NCBI RefSeq assembly: GCF_001428545.1
Contig: NZ_LMHZ01000007.1
Location: 62,001-126,000 of the forward strand
DNA: 64,000 nt
Reading direction: 5' to 3'
Origin: Noviherbaspirillum sp. Root189
GTDB lineage: Bacteria; Pseudomonadota; Gammaproteobacteria; Burkholderiales; Burkholderiaceae_D
Shown: in pieces, positions 34,299 to 44,380 of the stretch
Layout of the letters: each line of letters begins with the position of its first letter
How positions within the stretch are numbered: position 1 is the stretch's first letter
Notes under the pieces: model-generated
What the model saw: the letters and a program-made list of their open reading frames with translations, nothing else
Databases searched by the model: none
What the model was told of the DNA's origin: nothing
Translations under genes and position numbers: made by a program

Positions 34299-35702
34299 AT
34301 GGCGACACAACAAAAACCGACCGGCACCCCTGTCCCGGTATCGGGCAAGGCGCTCGCTTGGATTGACGAGCGCTTCCCTCTGTCCTCGACGTGGAAGGCG
34401 CACATCTCCGAATACTACGCGCCCAAAAACTTCAATTTCTGGTACGCATTCGGCTCTCTCGCACTGCTGGTGCTGGTGATTCAGATTGTGACCGGTATTT
34501 TCCTCGTGATGCACTACAAGCCAGACGCGAACCTTGCGTTTGCTTCTGTCGAATACATCATGCGTGACGTGCCATGGGGCTGGCTGGTGCGCTACATGCA
34601 CTCCACCGGCGCTTCCGCATTCTTCATTGTGGTGTATCTGCACATGACGAAGGCACTGTTGTACGGCTCGTATCGCAAGCCCCGTGAACTGCTATGGCTG
34701 TTCGGCGTTGGCATTTTCCTGTGCCTGATGGCTGAGGCTTTCTTTGGCTACCTGCTCCCATGGGGTCAGATGTCGTACTGGGGCGCGCAGGTGATCGTTA
34801 ACCTGTTCGGCGCCATCCCGTTCATCGGTCCGGACCTGTCGCTGTGGATTCGCGGTGACTATGTGGTATCCGACGCGACACTGAACCGCTTCTTCTCGTT
34901 CCATGTGATCGCGATCCCGCTGGTACTGATTGGCCTGGTAGTCGGCCACATTGTTGCCCTGCACGAAGTTGGTTCAAACAACCCGGACGGTGTGGAGATC
35001 AAGAAGAATAAGGACGCCAACGGCGTGCCGCTCGACGGCATTCCTTTCCATCCGTATTACACCGTGCACGACATCCTTGCTGCGTCGATCTTCCTGATCG
35101 TCTTCTCGGCAGTGGTGTTCTTCGCCCCGGAAATGGGTGGCTACTTCCTTGAGTATAACAACTTCATTCCGGCCGATCCGCTGAAGACGCCGCCACATAT
35201 CGCGCCTGTCTGGTACTTCACGCCGTTCTACTCGATCCTGCGTGCAACCACATCGCAGTTCATGTATGCGCTGGAAATTGGTGTCATCGCCTTCGTTGCG
35301 CTGATCGTCCTGAAGTCGCGCCTGTCTGGCGGCATCAAGATCCTGATCACAGTGGTCGGTGCCGTCGCCGTCATTGGCATGTTCATTTTCGACGCAAAGT
35401 TCTGGGGCGTTGTGTTGATGGGTGCATCCGTAGTGATTCTGGCCGGTCTGCCTTGGCTCGACCATTCTCCGGCCAAGTCGATCCGTTATCGCCCGACCTG
35501 GCATGGTTATGTCTACCTTGTATTTGGCATTGCCTTCCTGGCGCTCGGATACTTAGGCGTTCAGCCGCCGACAACGGTAGGCACACTGGTTGCACAGATT
35601 TGCACCTTCATCTACTTCGGCTTCTTCCTGCTGATGCCATGGTGGAGCACGATGGGCCGCTTCCGCCCAGTGCCTGATCGTGTTACGTTCCAGCCGCACT
35701 AA
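34299..35702 (+). CDS. petB: Ubiquinol-cytochrome c reductase cytochrome b subunit
   Basis: 467 aa, with about eight or nine membrane helices, longer than mitochondrial cytochrome b because of extra C-terminal helices. Heme-ligand histidines lie in YMHSTGASAFFIVVYLHM and FFSFHVIAIPLVLIGLVVGH; the PEWY-type quinone-site region is APVWYFTPFYSILRA. Middle gene of petABC. Confidence 0.97.
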   Translation: MATQQKPTGTPVPVSGKALAWIDERFPLSSTWKAHISEYYAPKNFNFWYAFGSLALLVLVIQIVTGIFLVMHYKPDANLAFASVEYIMRDVPWGWLVRYMHSTGASAFFIVVYLHMTKALLYGSYRKPRELLWLFGVGIFLCLMAEAFFGYLLPWGQMSYWGAQVIVNLFGAIPFIGPDLSLWIRGDYVVSDATLNRFFSFHVIAIPLVLIGLVVGHIVALHEVGSNNPDGVEIKKNKDANGVPLDGIPFHPYYTVHDILAASIFLIVFSAVVFFAPEMGGYFLEYNNFIPADPLKTPPHIAPVWYFTPFYSILRATTSQFMYALEIGVIAFVALIVLKSRLSGGIKILITVVGAVAVIGMFIFDAKFWGVVLMGASVVILAGLPWLDHSPAKSIRYRPTWHGYVYLVFGIAFLALGYLGVQPPTTVGTLVAQICTFIYFGFFLLMPWWSTMGRFRPVPDRVTFQPH

Positions 35703-35725
35703 GCCGCAAAAGGAAAATAAGAACC

Positions 35726-36490
35726 ATGAAATTGTTGAAAAAACTGATTGCGGTCCTGGCTTTCGCGCCGGTCGTGGCACTGGCCGCCGAGGCGACTTTC
35801 CCTCTGGACCAGGCACCTGACCGTACGCGTGACCTACCTTCGCTGCAGAATGGTGCCAAGCTGTTCGTCAACTACTGCCTTAACTGTCATTCGGCATCGG
35901 CGATGCGTTACAACCGACTGAAAGACATTGGCCTGACCGAAGCCCAGATCAAGAACAACCTGCTGTTCACGACTGAAAAGGTCGGTGACCTGATGAAGGT
36001 GGCCATGCCTGCAAAGGATGCAAAGGACTGGTTCGGTGCAGTACCGCCGGACCTGTCGGTGATTGCGCGCGCAAAGTCATCGAGCGAAGGCTCTGGTGCT
36101 GACTGGCTCTACACCTATTTGCGTACCTTCTACAAGGACGATACCCGTCCGACTGGCTGGAACAACCTGGTCTTCCCGAACGTCGGTATGCCGCACGTGA
36201 TGTGGGAAGTACAGGGCATACGTTCGGTCAAGATGGTCGACGAGAAGGATCCGCACGACGAAAGCAAAACGGTGCACAAGTTTGCCGGTTTCGAGCAAGT
36301 CAAGCCGGGCACCATGAACGCGATCGAGTTTGATAACGCGATGGCAGACCTTGTCTCGTATATCAGCTGGATGGGCGAACCTGCCCAGAACACCCGCAAG
36401 CGTCTCGGCGTGATCGTTCTGCTGTTCCTTGGTGTCTTCCTGCTGTTGACATGGCGCCTCAACGCGTCGTACTGGAAAGACGTTAAGTAA
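35726..36490 (+). CDS. petC: Ubiquinol-cytochrome c reductase cytochrome c1 subunit
   Basis: 254 aa. A signal peptide (KLLKKLIAVLAFAPVVALA) precedes the heme-binding CLNCH (C51, C54, H55). The methionine ligand is probably in FPNVGMPHVMWE, and a C-terminal anchor helix (RLGVIVLLFLGVFLLLTWRL) closes the protein. A terminator hairpin follows. Confidence 0.97.
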   Translation: MKLLKKLIAVLAFAPVVALAAEATFPLDQAPDRTRDLPSLQNGAKLFVNYCLNCHSASAMRYNRLKDIGLTEAQIKNNLLFTTEKVGDLMKVAMPAKDAKDWFGAVPPDLSVIARAKSSSEGSGADWLYTYLRTFYKDDTRPTGWNNLVFPNVGMPHVMWEVQGIRSVKMVDEKDPHDESKTVHKFAGFEQVKPGTMNAIEFDNAMADLVSYISWMGEPAQNTRKRLGVIVLLFLGVFLLLTWRLNASYWKDVK

Positions 36491-36496
36491 AAATAC

Positions 36497-36528
36497 GCCT
36501 GCATTCAATAAGAATTGCAGGCTTTTAT
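36497..36528 (+). terminator. Terminator after petC
   Basis: GCCTGCA (36497-36503) pairs with TGCAGGC (36516-36522), extended by TTC/GAA with one bulge, then TTTTATT. It may be partial, as sspA follows within 60 nt on the same strand. Confidence 0.6.
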
Positions 36529-36580
36529 TCCAGGGTGAGCCGTACGACGTCTCACCCTTTTGTTTCTAAGGAACTACAAC

Positions 36581-37192
36581 ATGATGGTTCTCTATTCAGG
36601 CACTACCTGCCCGTTTTCCCAACGTTGCCGTCTCGTGCTGTTTGAAAAAGGCATGGATTTCGAGATCCGCGACGTCGATCTGTTCAACAAGCCGGAAGAC
36701 ATTTCGGTGATGAACCCCTACGGACAAGTGCCCATTCTCGTCGAGCGAGACCTGATTCTGTACGAATCGAACATCATCAATGAATATATTGACGAACGTT
36801 TCCCGCATCCGCAGCTGATGCCGGCCGATCCCCTGATGCGCGCTCGTGCTCGCCTGATGCTGTTCAATTTCGAAAAGGAACTGTTCGTTCATGTGCATAC
36901 GCTCGAGAACGACAAGTCCAAGGGTTCCGAGAAAGTCCACGATAAGGCCCGCGCGGAAATCCGTGATCGCCTGACGACTCTCGCACCACTGTTTCTGAAG
37001 AACAAGTACATGCTGGGCGACGAATTCTCGATGCTCGATGTGGCCGTAGCTCCGTTATTGTGGCGCCTTGATCACTACGGCATCGAACTATCCAAGACAG
37101 CAGCCCCTCTGATGAAATATGCCGAACGCATTTTTTCGCGTCCGGCATACATTGAAGCGCTGACACCGTCCGAAAAAGTGATGCGTCGCTAA
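36581..37192 (+). CDS. sspA: Stringent starvation protein A, GST family
   Basis: 203 aa from ATG 36581 (AAGGAAC just upstream). Glutathione-S-transferase fold: LYSGTTCPFSQRCRLVLFEK, YGQVPILVERDLILYESN and NEYIDERFPHPQLMP are typical of SspA, an RNA-polymerase-associated regulator without GST activity. Its position after petABC and before sspB is the standard betaproteobacterial order. Confidence 0.94.
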   Translation: MMVLYSGTTCPFSQRCRLVLFEKGMDFEIRDVDLFNKPEDISVMNPYGQVPILVERDLILYESNIINEYIDERFPHPQLMPADPLMRARARLMLFNFEKELFVHVHTLENDKSKGSEKVHDKARAEIRDRLTTLAPLFLKNKYMLGDEFSMLDVAVAPLLWRLDHYGIELSKTAAPLMKYAERIFSRPAYIEALTPSEKVMRR

Positions 37193-37267
37193 TGGGACTT
37201 CGCATGCAAATGGCAGCCGACGCGTTTTGGAGGCTTGCCTGATTGCATGCACTTAGTTCAGGAAATC

Positions 37268-37756
37268 ATGTCAGAAATTTCAACCAAGCCTTACCTTCTG
37301 CGCGCCATTTATGAGTGGTGTACTGACAACGGCTATACACCTTATCTGGCGGCCGCGGTCGATGCACAAACGCGTGTCCCGCGCGAGTTTGTGAAGAATG
37401 GCGAGATCGTCCTGAACATCAGCTTTACCGCCACCAGCGGATTGAAAATGGACAATGACTTCGTCAATTTCAATGCGCGATTTGGTGGCGTATCACGGGA
37501 GATTTCCATTCCCGTCGATAATGTGGTGGCAATTTATGCACGTGAAAACGGGCAGGGAATGGCGTTCGAAGTGAGCAAGCTACCTGCACGTGATGATGAG
37601 ATTGTGAGTGTGGAAGAGCCCTTGAAATCTCCGGCACTTTCTGCGGTTCCTCCTGTCGAAGGGGAAACGACGCCAGCAGCGGAAGGGACGGGTCCCGATG
37701 ACAACAACGACCCACCAAAAAAAGGTGGAAGACCTACCCTAACTCGCATCAAATAG
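37268..37756 (+). CDS. sspB: ClpXP specificity-enhancing factor SspB
   Basis: 162 aa from ATG 37268 (AGGAAA upstream). Folded part: STKPYLLRAIYEWCTDNGYT, FVKNGEIVLNISFTATSGL and ISIPVDNVVAIYARENGQGM. It delivers ssrA-tagged peptides to ClpX. The C-terminal third is an acidic, proline-rich flexible tail ending RPTLTRIK, the usual ClpX-binding tail. Confidence 0.95.
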   Translation: MSEISTKPYLLRAIYEWCTDNGYTPYLAAAVDAQTRVPREFVKNGEIVLNISFTATSGLKMDNDFVNFNARFGGVSREISIPVDNVVAIYARENGQGMAFEVSKLPARDDEIVSVEEPLKSPALSAVPPVEGETTPAAEGTGPDDNNDPPKKGGRPTLTRIK

Positions 37757-37758
37757 CG

Positions 37759-37764
37759 TATAAT
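37759..37764 (+). promoter_or_regulatory. Candidate -10 box of tRNA-Thr
   Basis: TATAAT lies 19 nt before the tRNA 5' end and overlaps the end of sspB's downstream region. I cannot identify a good -35. Confidence 0.4.
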
Positions 37765-37782
37765 TGCTGTCTTCAAGTTTTC

Positions 37783-37858
37783 GCCGGCTTAGCTCATTTG
37801 GTAGAGCAGTTGACTTGTAATCATCAGGTGGCCAGTTCGAATCCGGCAGCCGGCACCA
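37783..37858 (+). tRNA. tRNA-Thr(TGT)
   Basis: 76 nt. Acceptor GCCGGCT (37783-37789) pairs with AGCCGGC (37848-37854), followed by A and an encoded CCA. D-arm AGCTC...GAGC, anticodon loop CTTGTAA (anticodon TGT), T-loop TTCGAAT. The anticodon stem GTTGA/TCATC contains one T-T mismatch, and the T-stem GCCAG/CCGGC an A-C mismatch. Confidence 0.95.
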
Positions 37859-37860
37859 GT

Positions 37861-37900
37861 AAAAAACCCGTGATCAGAAATGATCACGGGTTTTTTCTTT
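37861..37900 (+). terminator. Terminator of tRNA-Thr
   Basis: ACCCGTGATCA and TGATCACGGGT form a perfect stem with loop GAAA, extended by an A-run/T-run to 16 bp (37861-37876 with 37881-37896). Confidence 0.93.
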
Positions 37901-38136
37901 TGTGGTCGTTTTTTGCAATGCCAGAACAGAAAAACTGCTTCAATTCAGTTCACCCAAGCGCCCAGCAGACAAATTGCATTTCGGGCAAGGGCTGGCAAAC
38001 AGTTCAAAGGATGTGAGATAGGAAAAGACGCTGAAGAGCCACAGTATCGTGAGTCTGCTGAATTACATCCAGATAATGAAATGGCTTGACGCGGAACCCG
38101 CTGTAGCAGCACAAGCAGCGAAGAAAGCCCCGTCGC

Positions 38137-38733
38137 TCAATCGTCCTGCTTCATGCCGCTCCATCGGGGCGTCAGGGCATGCGGTACATTGAACAGATCG
38201 AGAACTCGACCAACGGTATGATCGACCATCTCGGCAATGCTTTGAGGCCGATGGTAGAAGCCAGGAAGTGGTGGGAAGATGACGCCGCCCATTTCCGTCA
38301 CGGCGGTCATGTTGCGTAAATGCGCAAGATTGAAGGGCGTTTCGCGCACCATCAGGACCAGGCGGCGCCTTTCCTTCAGTACCACGTCAGCAGCGCGAGT
38401 AATCAGGTTATCGGAGAGGCCATGTGCAACAGAGGCCAAGGTTTTCATGGAGCAAGGCGCGACGATCATGCCGTCCGACTGGAAAGAACCGCTGGCAATC
38501 GATGCGCCGACATCACGAACGTTATGCACGACATGGGCAAGTGCTTCCACTTCCTTGCGGCCCATGTCCAGTTCCTGATGCAAATTCAGCACACCCGCTT
38601 CGGATATCAGCAGGTGTACTTGCATACCGGGCGTTTCCCGCAATACCTGCAACAGCCGTACGCCATAGATGGCGCCGGTAGCGCCAGTAATGGCAACGAT
38701 CAGCCGCTTTTCCGGGGTCGCCGGGGAGGTCAA
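38137..38733 (-). CDS. ubiX: Flavin prenyltransferase UbiX
   Basis: 198 aa. Flavoprotein fold with VAITGATGAIYGVRLLQVL, SDGMIVAPCSMKTLASVAHG, and RRLVLMVRETPFNLAHLRNM. It makes prenyl-FMN, the cofactor of UbiD-type decarboxylases used in ubiquinone synthesis; ubiD is not in this window. It starts 4 bp after the grxD stop, so the two form an operon. Confidence 0.96.
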   Translation of the reverse strand: MTSPATPEKRLIVAITGATGAIYGVRLLQVLRETPGMQVHLLISEAGVLNLHQELDMGRKEVEALAHVVHNVRDVGASIASGSFQSDGMIVAPCSMKTLASVAHGLSDNLITRAADVVLKERRRLVLMVRETPFNLAHLRNMTAVTEMGGVIFPPLPGFYHRPQSIAEMVDHTVGRVLDLFNVPHALTPRWSGMKQDD

Positions 38734-38737
38734 AGGC

Positions 38738-39049
38738 TCAGGCCTTCAGCAAGGTCTTCAGTTCGCCGGATTCATACATCTCCGTCATGATGTCGGAGCC
38801 GCCAACGAATTCGCCGTTGACATAGAGTTGCGGGATAGTCGGCCAATTTGAAAATTCCTTGATGCCCTGGCGCACGTCGGCGTCTTCCAACACGTTGACG
38901 GTGACGATGTTATCGACACCGCAGGCTTTCAGGATCTGGATGGCACGGCCGGAAAAGCCGCATTGTGGAAACTGGGCAGTGCCTTTCATGAACAGAACCA
39001 CCGGGTTCTGCGTCACGGTCTCTTTGATCCAGGATTGTACGTCGCTCAT
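38738..39049 (-). CDS. grxD: Monothiol glutaredoxin Grx4 type
   Basis: 103 aa. The active site is CGFS (Cys30 in [10 protein letters not shown]), with [19 protein letters not shown] for glutathione binding. Monothiol glutaredoxins carry and deliver [2Fe-2S] clusters, often with BolA-type partners such as IbaG found at 18.1 kb. Upstream of ubiX. Confidence 0.97.
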   Translation of the reverse strand: MSDVQSWIKETVTQNPVVLFMKGTAQFPQCGFSGRAIQILKACGVDNIVTVNVLEDADVRQGIKEFSNWPTIPQLYVNGEFVGGSDIMTEMYESGELKTLLKA

Positions 39050-39091
39050 GGTGTAACCTCGAAAATGGAAGGATGATCATCATTATATGAA

Positions 39092-39125
39092 AAACGCCGG
39101 CCTGACGTTGAATCAAGCCGGCGTT
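39092..39125 (-). terminator. Terminator downstream of tex
   Basis: AAACGCCGGC (39092-39101) and GCCGGCGTTT (39116-39125) form a perfect 10-bp stem; read on the minus strand it is followed by TTTT. It separates tex from grxD-ubiX. Confidence 0.65.
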
Positions 39126-39235
39126 TCTGTCTATCAGCGGGAAGCCGCTGACAACCAGGAAAAATAGCAGCGGATGAAACCTGGCCTTGCCGACCGAGCA
39201 TCCGAGCGTCTTTCCGCTACTGGCACTATTTCACT

Positions 39236-41578
39236 TTACCCCTTCAACTTGGCAAACGCCGCCGCCATCGCGCTGTGCACGGCCGGTTGCGGGCGTTGCT
39301 GATGTTGAGACAGGCGCTTTGCGTCATTGCGGTCGCCGCGTTGCTCGGGGCGTGCGCCAGCCGGCTGCGGCGAATCGGACAGGCGCATGGTCAGCGCAAT
39401 GCGGCGGCGCTTTTCGTCGACCTCCAGCACCTTGACCTTGACCACCTGGCCCGCCTTGACCACGGTATGCGGGTCACGCACAAAGGTGTTGGACAACGCC
39501 GAAATATGCACCAGGCCATCCTGATGGACGCCAATGTCGACAAAGGCGCCGAAGGCCGCCACGTTCGTCACCACGCCTTCGAGGATCATGTCAGGACGGA
39601 GGTCCTTGATATCTTCGACGCCGTCCTTGAAGGTCGCAGTGGTGAATTCGGGCCGGGGATCGCGGCCCGGCTTTTCCAGTTCCTTCAGAATATCGGTGAT
39701 CGTGGGCACGCCGAACTTTTCGTCCGCGTACTTTGCCGGAGTGATGGATTTGAGCAGTTTGCTGTCGCCAATCACACCTTTCACATCCTTCTGAATGTCC
39801 GCCAGGATCTTTTCGACGACCGGATAGGATTCCGGGTGTACTGCCGACGCGTCGAGCGGGTTTTCGCCATTCATGATGCGCAGAAAGCCGGCGGCCTGCT
39901 CAAATGTCTTGTCGCCAAGGCGCGGCACCGCACGCAAGGCCGAACGGGACGTGAACATCCCCTTCATGTCGCGGTAGGTAACGATGCTTTGCGCCACGCT
40001 CGCATTCAAACCGGAGACGCGTGCCAGCAACGGTGCGGAAGCGGTATTGACGTCTACGCCCACCGCATTCACGCAGTCTTCCACCACTGCGTCCAGCGAA
40101 CGCGCCAACTGGGTCTGCCCGACATCGTGCTGGTACTGGCCGACGCCTATCGACTTCGGATCGATCTTGACCAGTTCGGCCAGAGGGTCCTGCAAGCGGC
40201 GTGCAATCGACACCGCACCCCTGAGCGATACGTCGAGCTCAGGCAATTCGCGCGATGCGAATTCGGACGCGGAATATACCGACGCACCCGCTTCCGACAC
40301 CACGATCTTGGTCAGTTTCAGTTCGGGATTTTGCTTGATCAGGTCTTGCGCCAGCTTGTCGGTCTCGCGTGATGCCGTGCCGTTGCCGATCGAAATCAGC
40401 GCAACGTCATGCTTGCGTGCCAGTTGTGCCAGCGTGTGCAGCGAACCATCCCAGTCATTACGTGGCTGGTGCGGGTAAATCGTCGCCGTATCGACCACCT
40501 TGCCGGTCGCATCGACCACTGCAACCTTCACGCCGGTACGCAAGCCCGGGTCCAGACCCATCGTCGCACGCGGACCGGCCGGAGCGGCCAACAGCAAGTC
40601 TTTCAGGTTGCGTGCAAACACGTTGATCGCTTCGACTTCCGCACGCTCGCGCAGCGCCGTCATCAGTTCGGTTTCCAGGTGCATGAACACCTTCACGCGC
40701 CAGGTCCAGCGAACCGTATCGGCCAGCCATTTGTCGGCGGGACGTCCCTGGTTGCTGATGCCGAAGCGAACTGCAATACGTCCCTCGCAAGGATTGTGCG
40801 GCGCATCCCATTTCGGTTTCTCTTCTTCGGTATCGAGCCGCAGCGACACGTTCAGGATTTCCTCGCGCCGGCCGCGGAACAATGCAAGCGCACGGTGCGA
40901 AGGGATGGTATTGAGGGTCTCGGAATAATCGAAATAGTCGGCAAACTTTGCGCCGGCATCTTCCTTTCCCTCGACGACTTTCGAGTCGACCACGCCGTGC
41001 TCATTCAGATATTCACGCAAGGTCTGCAGCAAGGTTGCATCTTCGGCAAAGCGCTCCATCAGGATTTGACGCGCGCCGTCCAACGCTGCCTTGGTATCGG
41101 CGACGCCGGGGTTATCGCCATTGTCGGTCGTAAAGGCAGGCTTCAGGAACTTTGCCGCTTCTTCTTCCGGACTCAATGCCGGATTGGCAAGCAGCGCATC
41201 GGCCAGTTCGGTCAGGCCCGCTTCCGCCGCAATCTGTGCCTTGGTACGGCGCTTCGGCTTGTAGGGCAGATAAAGATCTTCGAGGCGGGTTTTATCTTCC
41301 GCGTGCGTGATCGCGTCCAGCAGTTCGGGTGTCATCTTTCCCTGTTCCTGGATCGACGCAATGATGGCGGTCCGCCGGTCTTCCAGTTCGCGCAGATAAC
41401 GCAGCCGCTCTTCCAGCAAGCGCAACTGGATATCGTCCAGCCCGCCGGTCGCTTCCTTTCGGTATCGTGCAATGAAGGGCACCGTCGCGCCTTCGTCCAG
41501 CAGGGCGATGGCGGCGGCAACCTGGACCGGTTTGGCGGCAAGTTCAACAGCAAGTCGTTGTTCGATCGAAGGCAGCAT
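39236..41578 (-). CDS. tex: S1 RNA-binding transcription accessory protein Tex
   Basis: 780 aa, full family length. Order: N-terminal helical Tex domain ([17 protein letters not shown]), the YqgF/RNase-H-like domain ([16 protein letters not shown]), helix-hairpin-helix segments ([15 protein letters not shown] and [14 protein letters not shown]), and a C-terminal S1 domain ([20 protein letters not shown]). Tex associates with RNA polymerase in other bacteria. Here it sits between prmC and grxD, which are usually adjacent. Confidence 0.96.
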   Translation of the reverse strand: MLPSIEQRLAVELAAKPVQVAAAIALLDEGATVPFIARYRKEATGGLDDIQLRLLEERLRYLRELEDRRTAIIASIQEQGKMTPELLDAITHAEDKTRLEDLYLPYKPKRRTKAQIAAEAGLTELADALLANPALSPEEEAAKFLKPAFTTDNGDNPGVADTKAALDGARQILMERFAEDATLLQTLREYLNEHGVVDSKVVEGKEDAGAKFADYFDYSETLNTIPSHRALALFRGRREEILNVSLRLDTEEEKPKWDAPHNPCEGRIAVRFGISNQGRPADKWLADTVRWTWRVKVFMHLETELMTALRERAEVEAINVFARNLKDLLLAAPAGPRATMGLDPGLRTGVKVAVVDATGKVVDTATIYPHQPRNDWDGSLHTLAQLARKHDVALISIGNGTASRETDKLAQDLIKQNPELKLTKIVVSEAGASVYSASEFASRELPELDVSLRGAVSIARRLQDPLAELVKIDPKSIGVGQYQHDVGQTQLARSLDAVVEDCVNAVGVDVNTASAPLLARVSGLNASVAQSIVTYRDMKGMFTSRSALRAVPRLGDKTFEQAAGFLRIMNGENPLDASAVHPESYPVVEKILADIQKDVKGVIGDSKLLKSITPAKYADEKFGVPTITDILKELEKPGRDPRPEFTTATFKDGVEDIKDLRPDMILEGVVTNVAAFGAFVDIGVHQDGLVHISALSNTFVRDPHTVVKAGQVVKVKVLEVDEKRRRIALTMRLSDSPQPAGARPEQRGDRNDAKRLSQHQQRPQPAVHSAMAAAFAKLKG

Positions 41579-41735
41579 GGGTAACCAAAATGAAGAAAAT
41601 CAAGCGGGTGATGATACGCAAATTATGTGAATGCGCCAGTCTTGACAGCCCGAAAAAACGCAGGCGAGTCCAGCATGTCGGCAGGCTTGCCGGATTGGCA
41701 TTGCCATTGTGATTGGTTTTTCCAGGTTATCGCGG

Positions 41736-42590
41736 CTAGCTACTGCTACCTCGAACCATACCGCCACTGACACGTTCAATGCCGGCAAGGTCTTTCCAGC
41801 TCTGGACAGCATCGAAGTTGCGCTGCAACAGGCCTCGTACCGCTTCGGCCTGATCATAACCATGCTCCATCAATAGCCAGCCTGCGGGCATCAAATGCGT
41901 GGCGGCACCGTGTACGATGGTGCGCAGTGCGGACAATCCGTCTGCATGGTCGGTCAGCGCATCGATCGGTTCAAAGCGCAGGTCGCCTTGTGACAGGTGC
42001 GGATCGTTGGCGACGATATACGGGGGATTGGAGACGATCAGATCGAAGTGTTGTCCATCAAGCGCGGCATACCAGTCACTTTCCATGAACTGCACATGAA
42101 CCCCATGCTGCGTAGCATTGCGTTGCGCAACCTGTAACGCGGCGCCGCTGGCATCGATGGCGGTCACTGCGGCATCGGGGCGGGTATGCGCAATGGCAAT
42201 GGCAATGGCGCCGGTACCGGTACCCATGTCGAGTACGCGCCCGCGCTGTGGCAAGCGCTCCAGCGCAAGCTCCACCAGCAATTCGGTTTCCGGACGGGGA
42301 ATCAATACGTCGGGCGTGGTGTACAGGGCAAGCCCGAAAAACTCGCGTTCGCCAATGATGTAGGCAACCGGTTCGCCCGCGAGCCGGCGGATGAACAGAT
42401 CGCTAAGCAATTGGGCCTGTTTCGTATCTAACGCATGTTCCGACTGCGTGATCAGCTGCACGCGAGACAGCTTCAGACCGTGACAGACCAGGATGCGGGC
42501 GTCGATGGCATCGATCGGCGGCTTGCGCAGCACGGCGGCCAGCGTTGTGCCGGCTTCGATGCGGTAGGGAGGCGCGTCGTGTTCCGGCAT
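41736..42590 (-). CDS. prmC: Peptide chain release factor methyltransferase PrmC
   Basis: 284 aa from the ATG at 42590; the frame is open to 42746, but that extension overlaps dsbB. The AdoMet motif is VLDMGTGTGAIAIAIAH and the catalytic motif is SNPPYI. It N5-methylates the GGQ glutamine of RF1, whose gene prfA lies upstream on the same strand. Confidence 0.95.
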   Translation of the reverse strand: MPEHDAPPYRIEAGTTLAAVLRKPPIDAIDARILVCHGLKLSRVQLITQSEHALDTKQAQLLSDLFIRRLAGEPVAYIIGEREFFGLALYTTPDVLIPRPETELLVELALERLPQRGRVLDMGTGTGAIAIAIAHTRPDAAVTAIDASGAALQVAQRNATQHGVHVQFMESDWYAALDGQHFDLIVSNPPYIVANDPHLSQGDLRFEPIDALTDHADGLSALRTIVHGAATHLMPAGWLLMEHGYDQAEAVRGLLQRNFDAVQSWKDLAGIERVSGGMVRGSSS

Positions 42591-42631
42591 GATGAATGTG
42601 ATATTGGCGAAGGCGCTGCGACGGTGGGCGA

Positions 42632-43108
42632 TTAACGGCTTTGACGCAAGGCTGCCCAGATAAGCAACAGTGCAAGGATGACAAACCAGATCAGCGACCA
42701 TTGCGGAATCGACAGGCCGATGATCGGTTCGTAGTCGGTCGTGCATAAACCATCCGCCTTGAACAGGAATGGCATTAGCTCGGCCGTAAAAATCTTGTTG
42801 AGTGAGGTCTCTAGCGGATCAATGCCGCAAGAGACGGCAGGATGCGCTTTAATCCACAGATGCCATCCAGCGATGCCGCCGCCGACCAGGGCAGCCAATG
42901 CGGCGAGCGCAGCGCCAAGCCGTGTTGTAGAACGTGGAAACGCCGCAAATATGAAGCACAGCAGACCGACAGCCACGAAGGCATAACGTTGCATCACGCA
43001 CAACGGGCACGGCAGCATATCCATTGCATGCTGCAAATACAGTGCAAAGCCCACAAGTGCAAAGGACAGGATGCCAACGGTAACCAGAATGGGTTTGGAT
43101 GTATTCAT
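42632..43108 (-). CDS. dsbB: Disulfide bond formation protein DsbB
   Basis: 158 aa with four membrane helices. Both redox pairs are present: C34-C37 in MLPCPLCVMQRY and C94-C122 in AVSCGID and GLCTTD. It reoxidises DsbA with ubiquinone. It is inserted between prfA and prmC, which are normally neighbours. The length is standard. Confidence 0.95.
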   Translation of the reverse strand: MNTSKPILVTVGILSFALVGFALYLQHAMDMLPCPLCVMQRYAFVAVGLLCFIFAAFPRSTTRLGAALAALAALVGGGIAGWHLWIKAHPAVSCGIDPLETSLNKIFTAELMPFLFKADGLCTTDYEPIIGLSIPQWSLIWFVILALLLIWAALRQSR

Positions 43109-43206
43109 TGTGCTTTATGTAAGTGGGTAAATAATGCATGTGACCAACATGACTTCATATGGTTCCATCCTGCAATATTTCTAAATAGCTATTCTTGCCA
43201 TCGCCA

Positions 43207-44289
43207 TTATGCCTCGTCGCCCAGCGCGGCCAGCAATTCGGCCTGGTGTTCGGCAATCAGCGCATTGGTTAATTCTTCCAGATCGCCGTCCATAATGAAG
43301 TCCAGTTTATACAGCGTGAGGTTGATCCGGTGGTCGGTCATGCGCCCTTGCGGGAAGTTGTATGTGCGGATACGTTCGCTGCGGTCGCCCGAACCGATCA
43401 GCGATTTACGCGTCGCGGCTTCCTTGGCTTGCTGTTCACGCAACTGCACGTCCTTGATCCGCGCTGCCAGCACCTTCAATGCCGACGCCTTGTTTTTGTG
43501 CTGGCTACGGTCGTCCTGGCATTCGACCACGATGCCGGTCGGGAAGTGGGTAATGCGGATTGCGGAGTCGGTTTTGTTGATGTGCTGGCCGCCTGCACCT
43601 GACGCGCGGAATGTATCGATGCGGATGTCGGCCGGATTGATTTCCACATCGCTTACCTCATCGGCTTCCGGCATGATTGCCACGGTACAGGCCGATGTGT
43701 GAATGCGGCCCTGTGTTTCGGTCGCCGGTACGCGTTGCACCCGGTGCCCGCCCGATTCAAATTTGAGCCTGGAATAGGCGCCATAGCCGATAACGCGGAC
43801 GATGACTTCCTTGTAGCCGCCAATTTCCGACGGCGATTCGGACACCATCTCGACCTGCCAGCGATTGCGCTCCGCATAGCGCGTGTACATGCGTAGCAGG
43901 TCGCCCGCAAACAGCGCCGCTTCGTCGCCGCCGGTGCCGGCGCGGATTTCCAGGTAAATGTTGCGTTCGTCGTTGGGATCCTTGGGCAGCAGCATCTTTT
44001 GCAGATCGGCTTCCAGCTGTTCGATACGCGCCTTGCCGGTGCTGATCTCTTCCTGCGCCATGTCCCGCATATCCGGATCGGACAGCATGTCCTGTGCAGT
44101 CCGGATATCTTCACCGGCCTGCACGTAGTCCTTGTACAGCGCCACCAGCGGGCCGAGTTCGGCATGTTCACGGGTCAGCTTGCGATATTGCTCCATGTCG
44201 GCAGTAACGCCTTCCTGCATCAGCAGATTGTTGACCTCTTCCAGCCGCTCGGTGAGCTGGTCGAGTTTGGAGAGCATTGAAGGTTTCAT
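43207..44289 (-). CDS. prfA: Peptide chain release factor 1
   Basis: 360 aa from the ATG at 44289, matching the usual betaproteobacterial MKPSM N-terminus; the frame runs to 44472 but overlaps hemA. The GGQ peptidyl-hydrolysis motif is in [12 protein letters not shown], and the stop-codon-reading PAT is in [11 protein letters not shown]. The ATG at 44277 is an alternative start. It follows hemA by 91 bp. Confidence 0.97.
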   Translation of the reverse strand: MKPSMLSKLDQLTERLEEVNNLLMQEGVTADMEQYRKLTREHAELGPLVALYKDYVQAGEDIRTAQDMLSDPDMRDMAQEEISTGKARIEQLEADLQKMLLPKDPNDERNIYLEIRAGTGGDEAALFAGDLLRMYTRYAERNRWQVEMVSESPSEIGGYKEVIVRVIGYGAYSRLKFESGGHRVQRVPATETQGRIHTSACTVAIMPEADEVSDVEINPADIRIDTFRASGAGGQHINKTDSAIRITHFPTGIVVECQDDRSQHKNKASALKVLAARIKDVQLREQQAKEAATRKSLIGSGDRSERIRTYNFPQGRMTDHRINLTLYKLDFIMDGDLEELTNALIAEHQAELLAALGDEA

Positions 44290-44380
44290 AAGAGTCAGCT
44301 TGCAAACGGAGGGGCGCGATCTGCCTTGGGGCAGTGCGGCGAAGACCGGATCACCAAGATCCGGAGCAGGAAGGAAGCAG

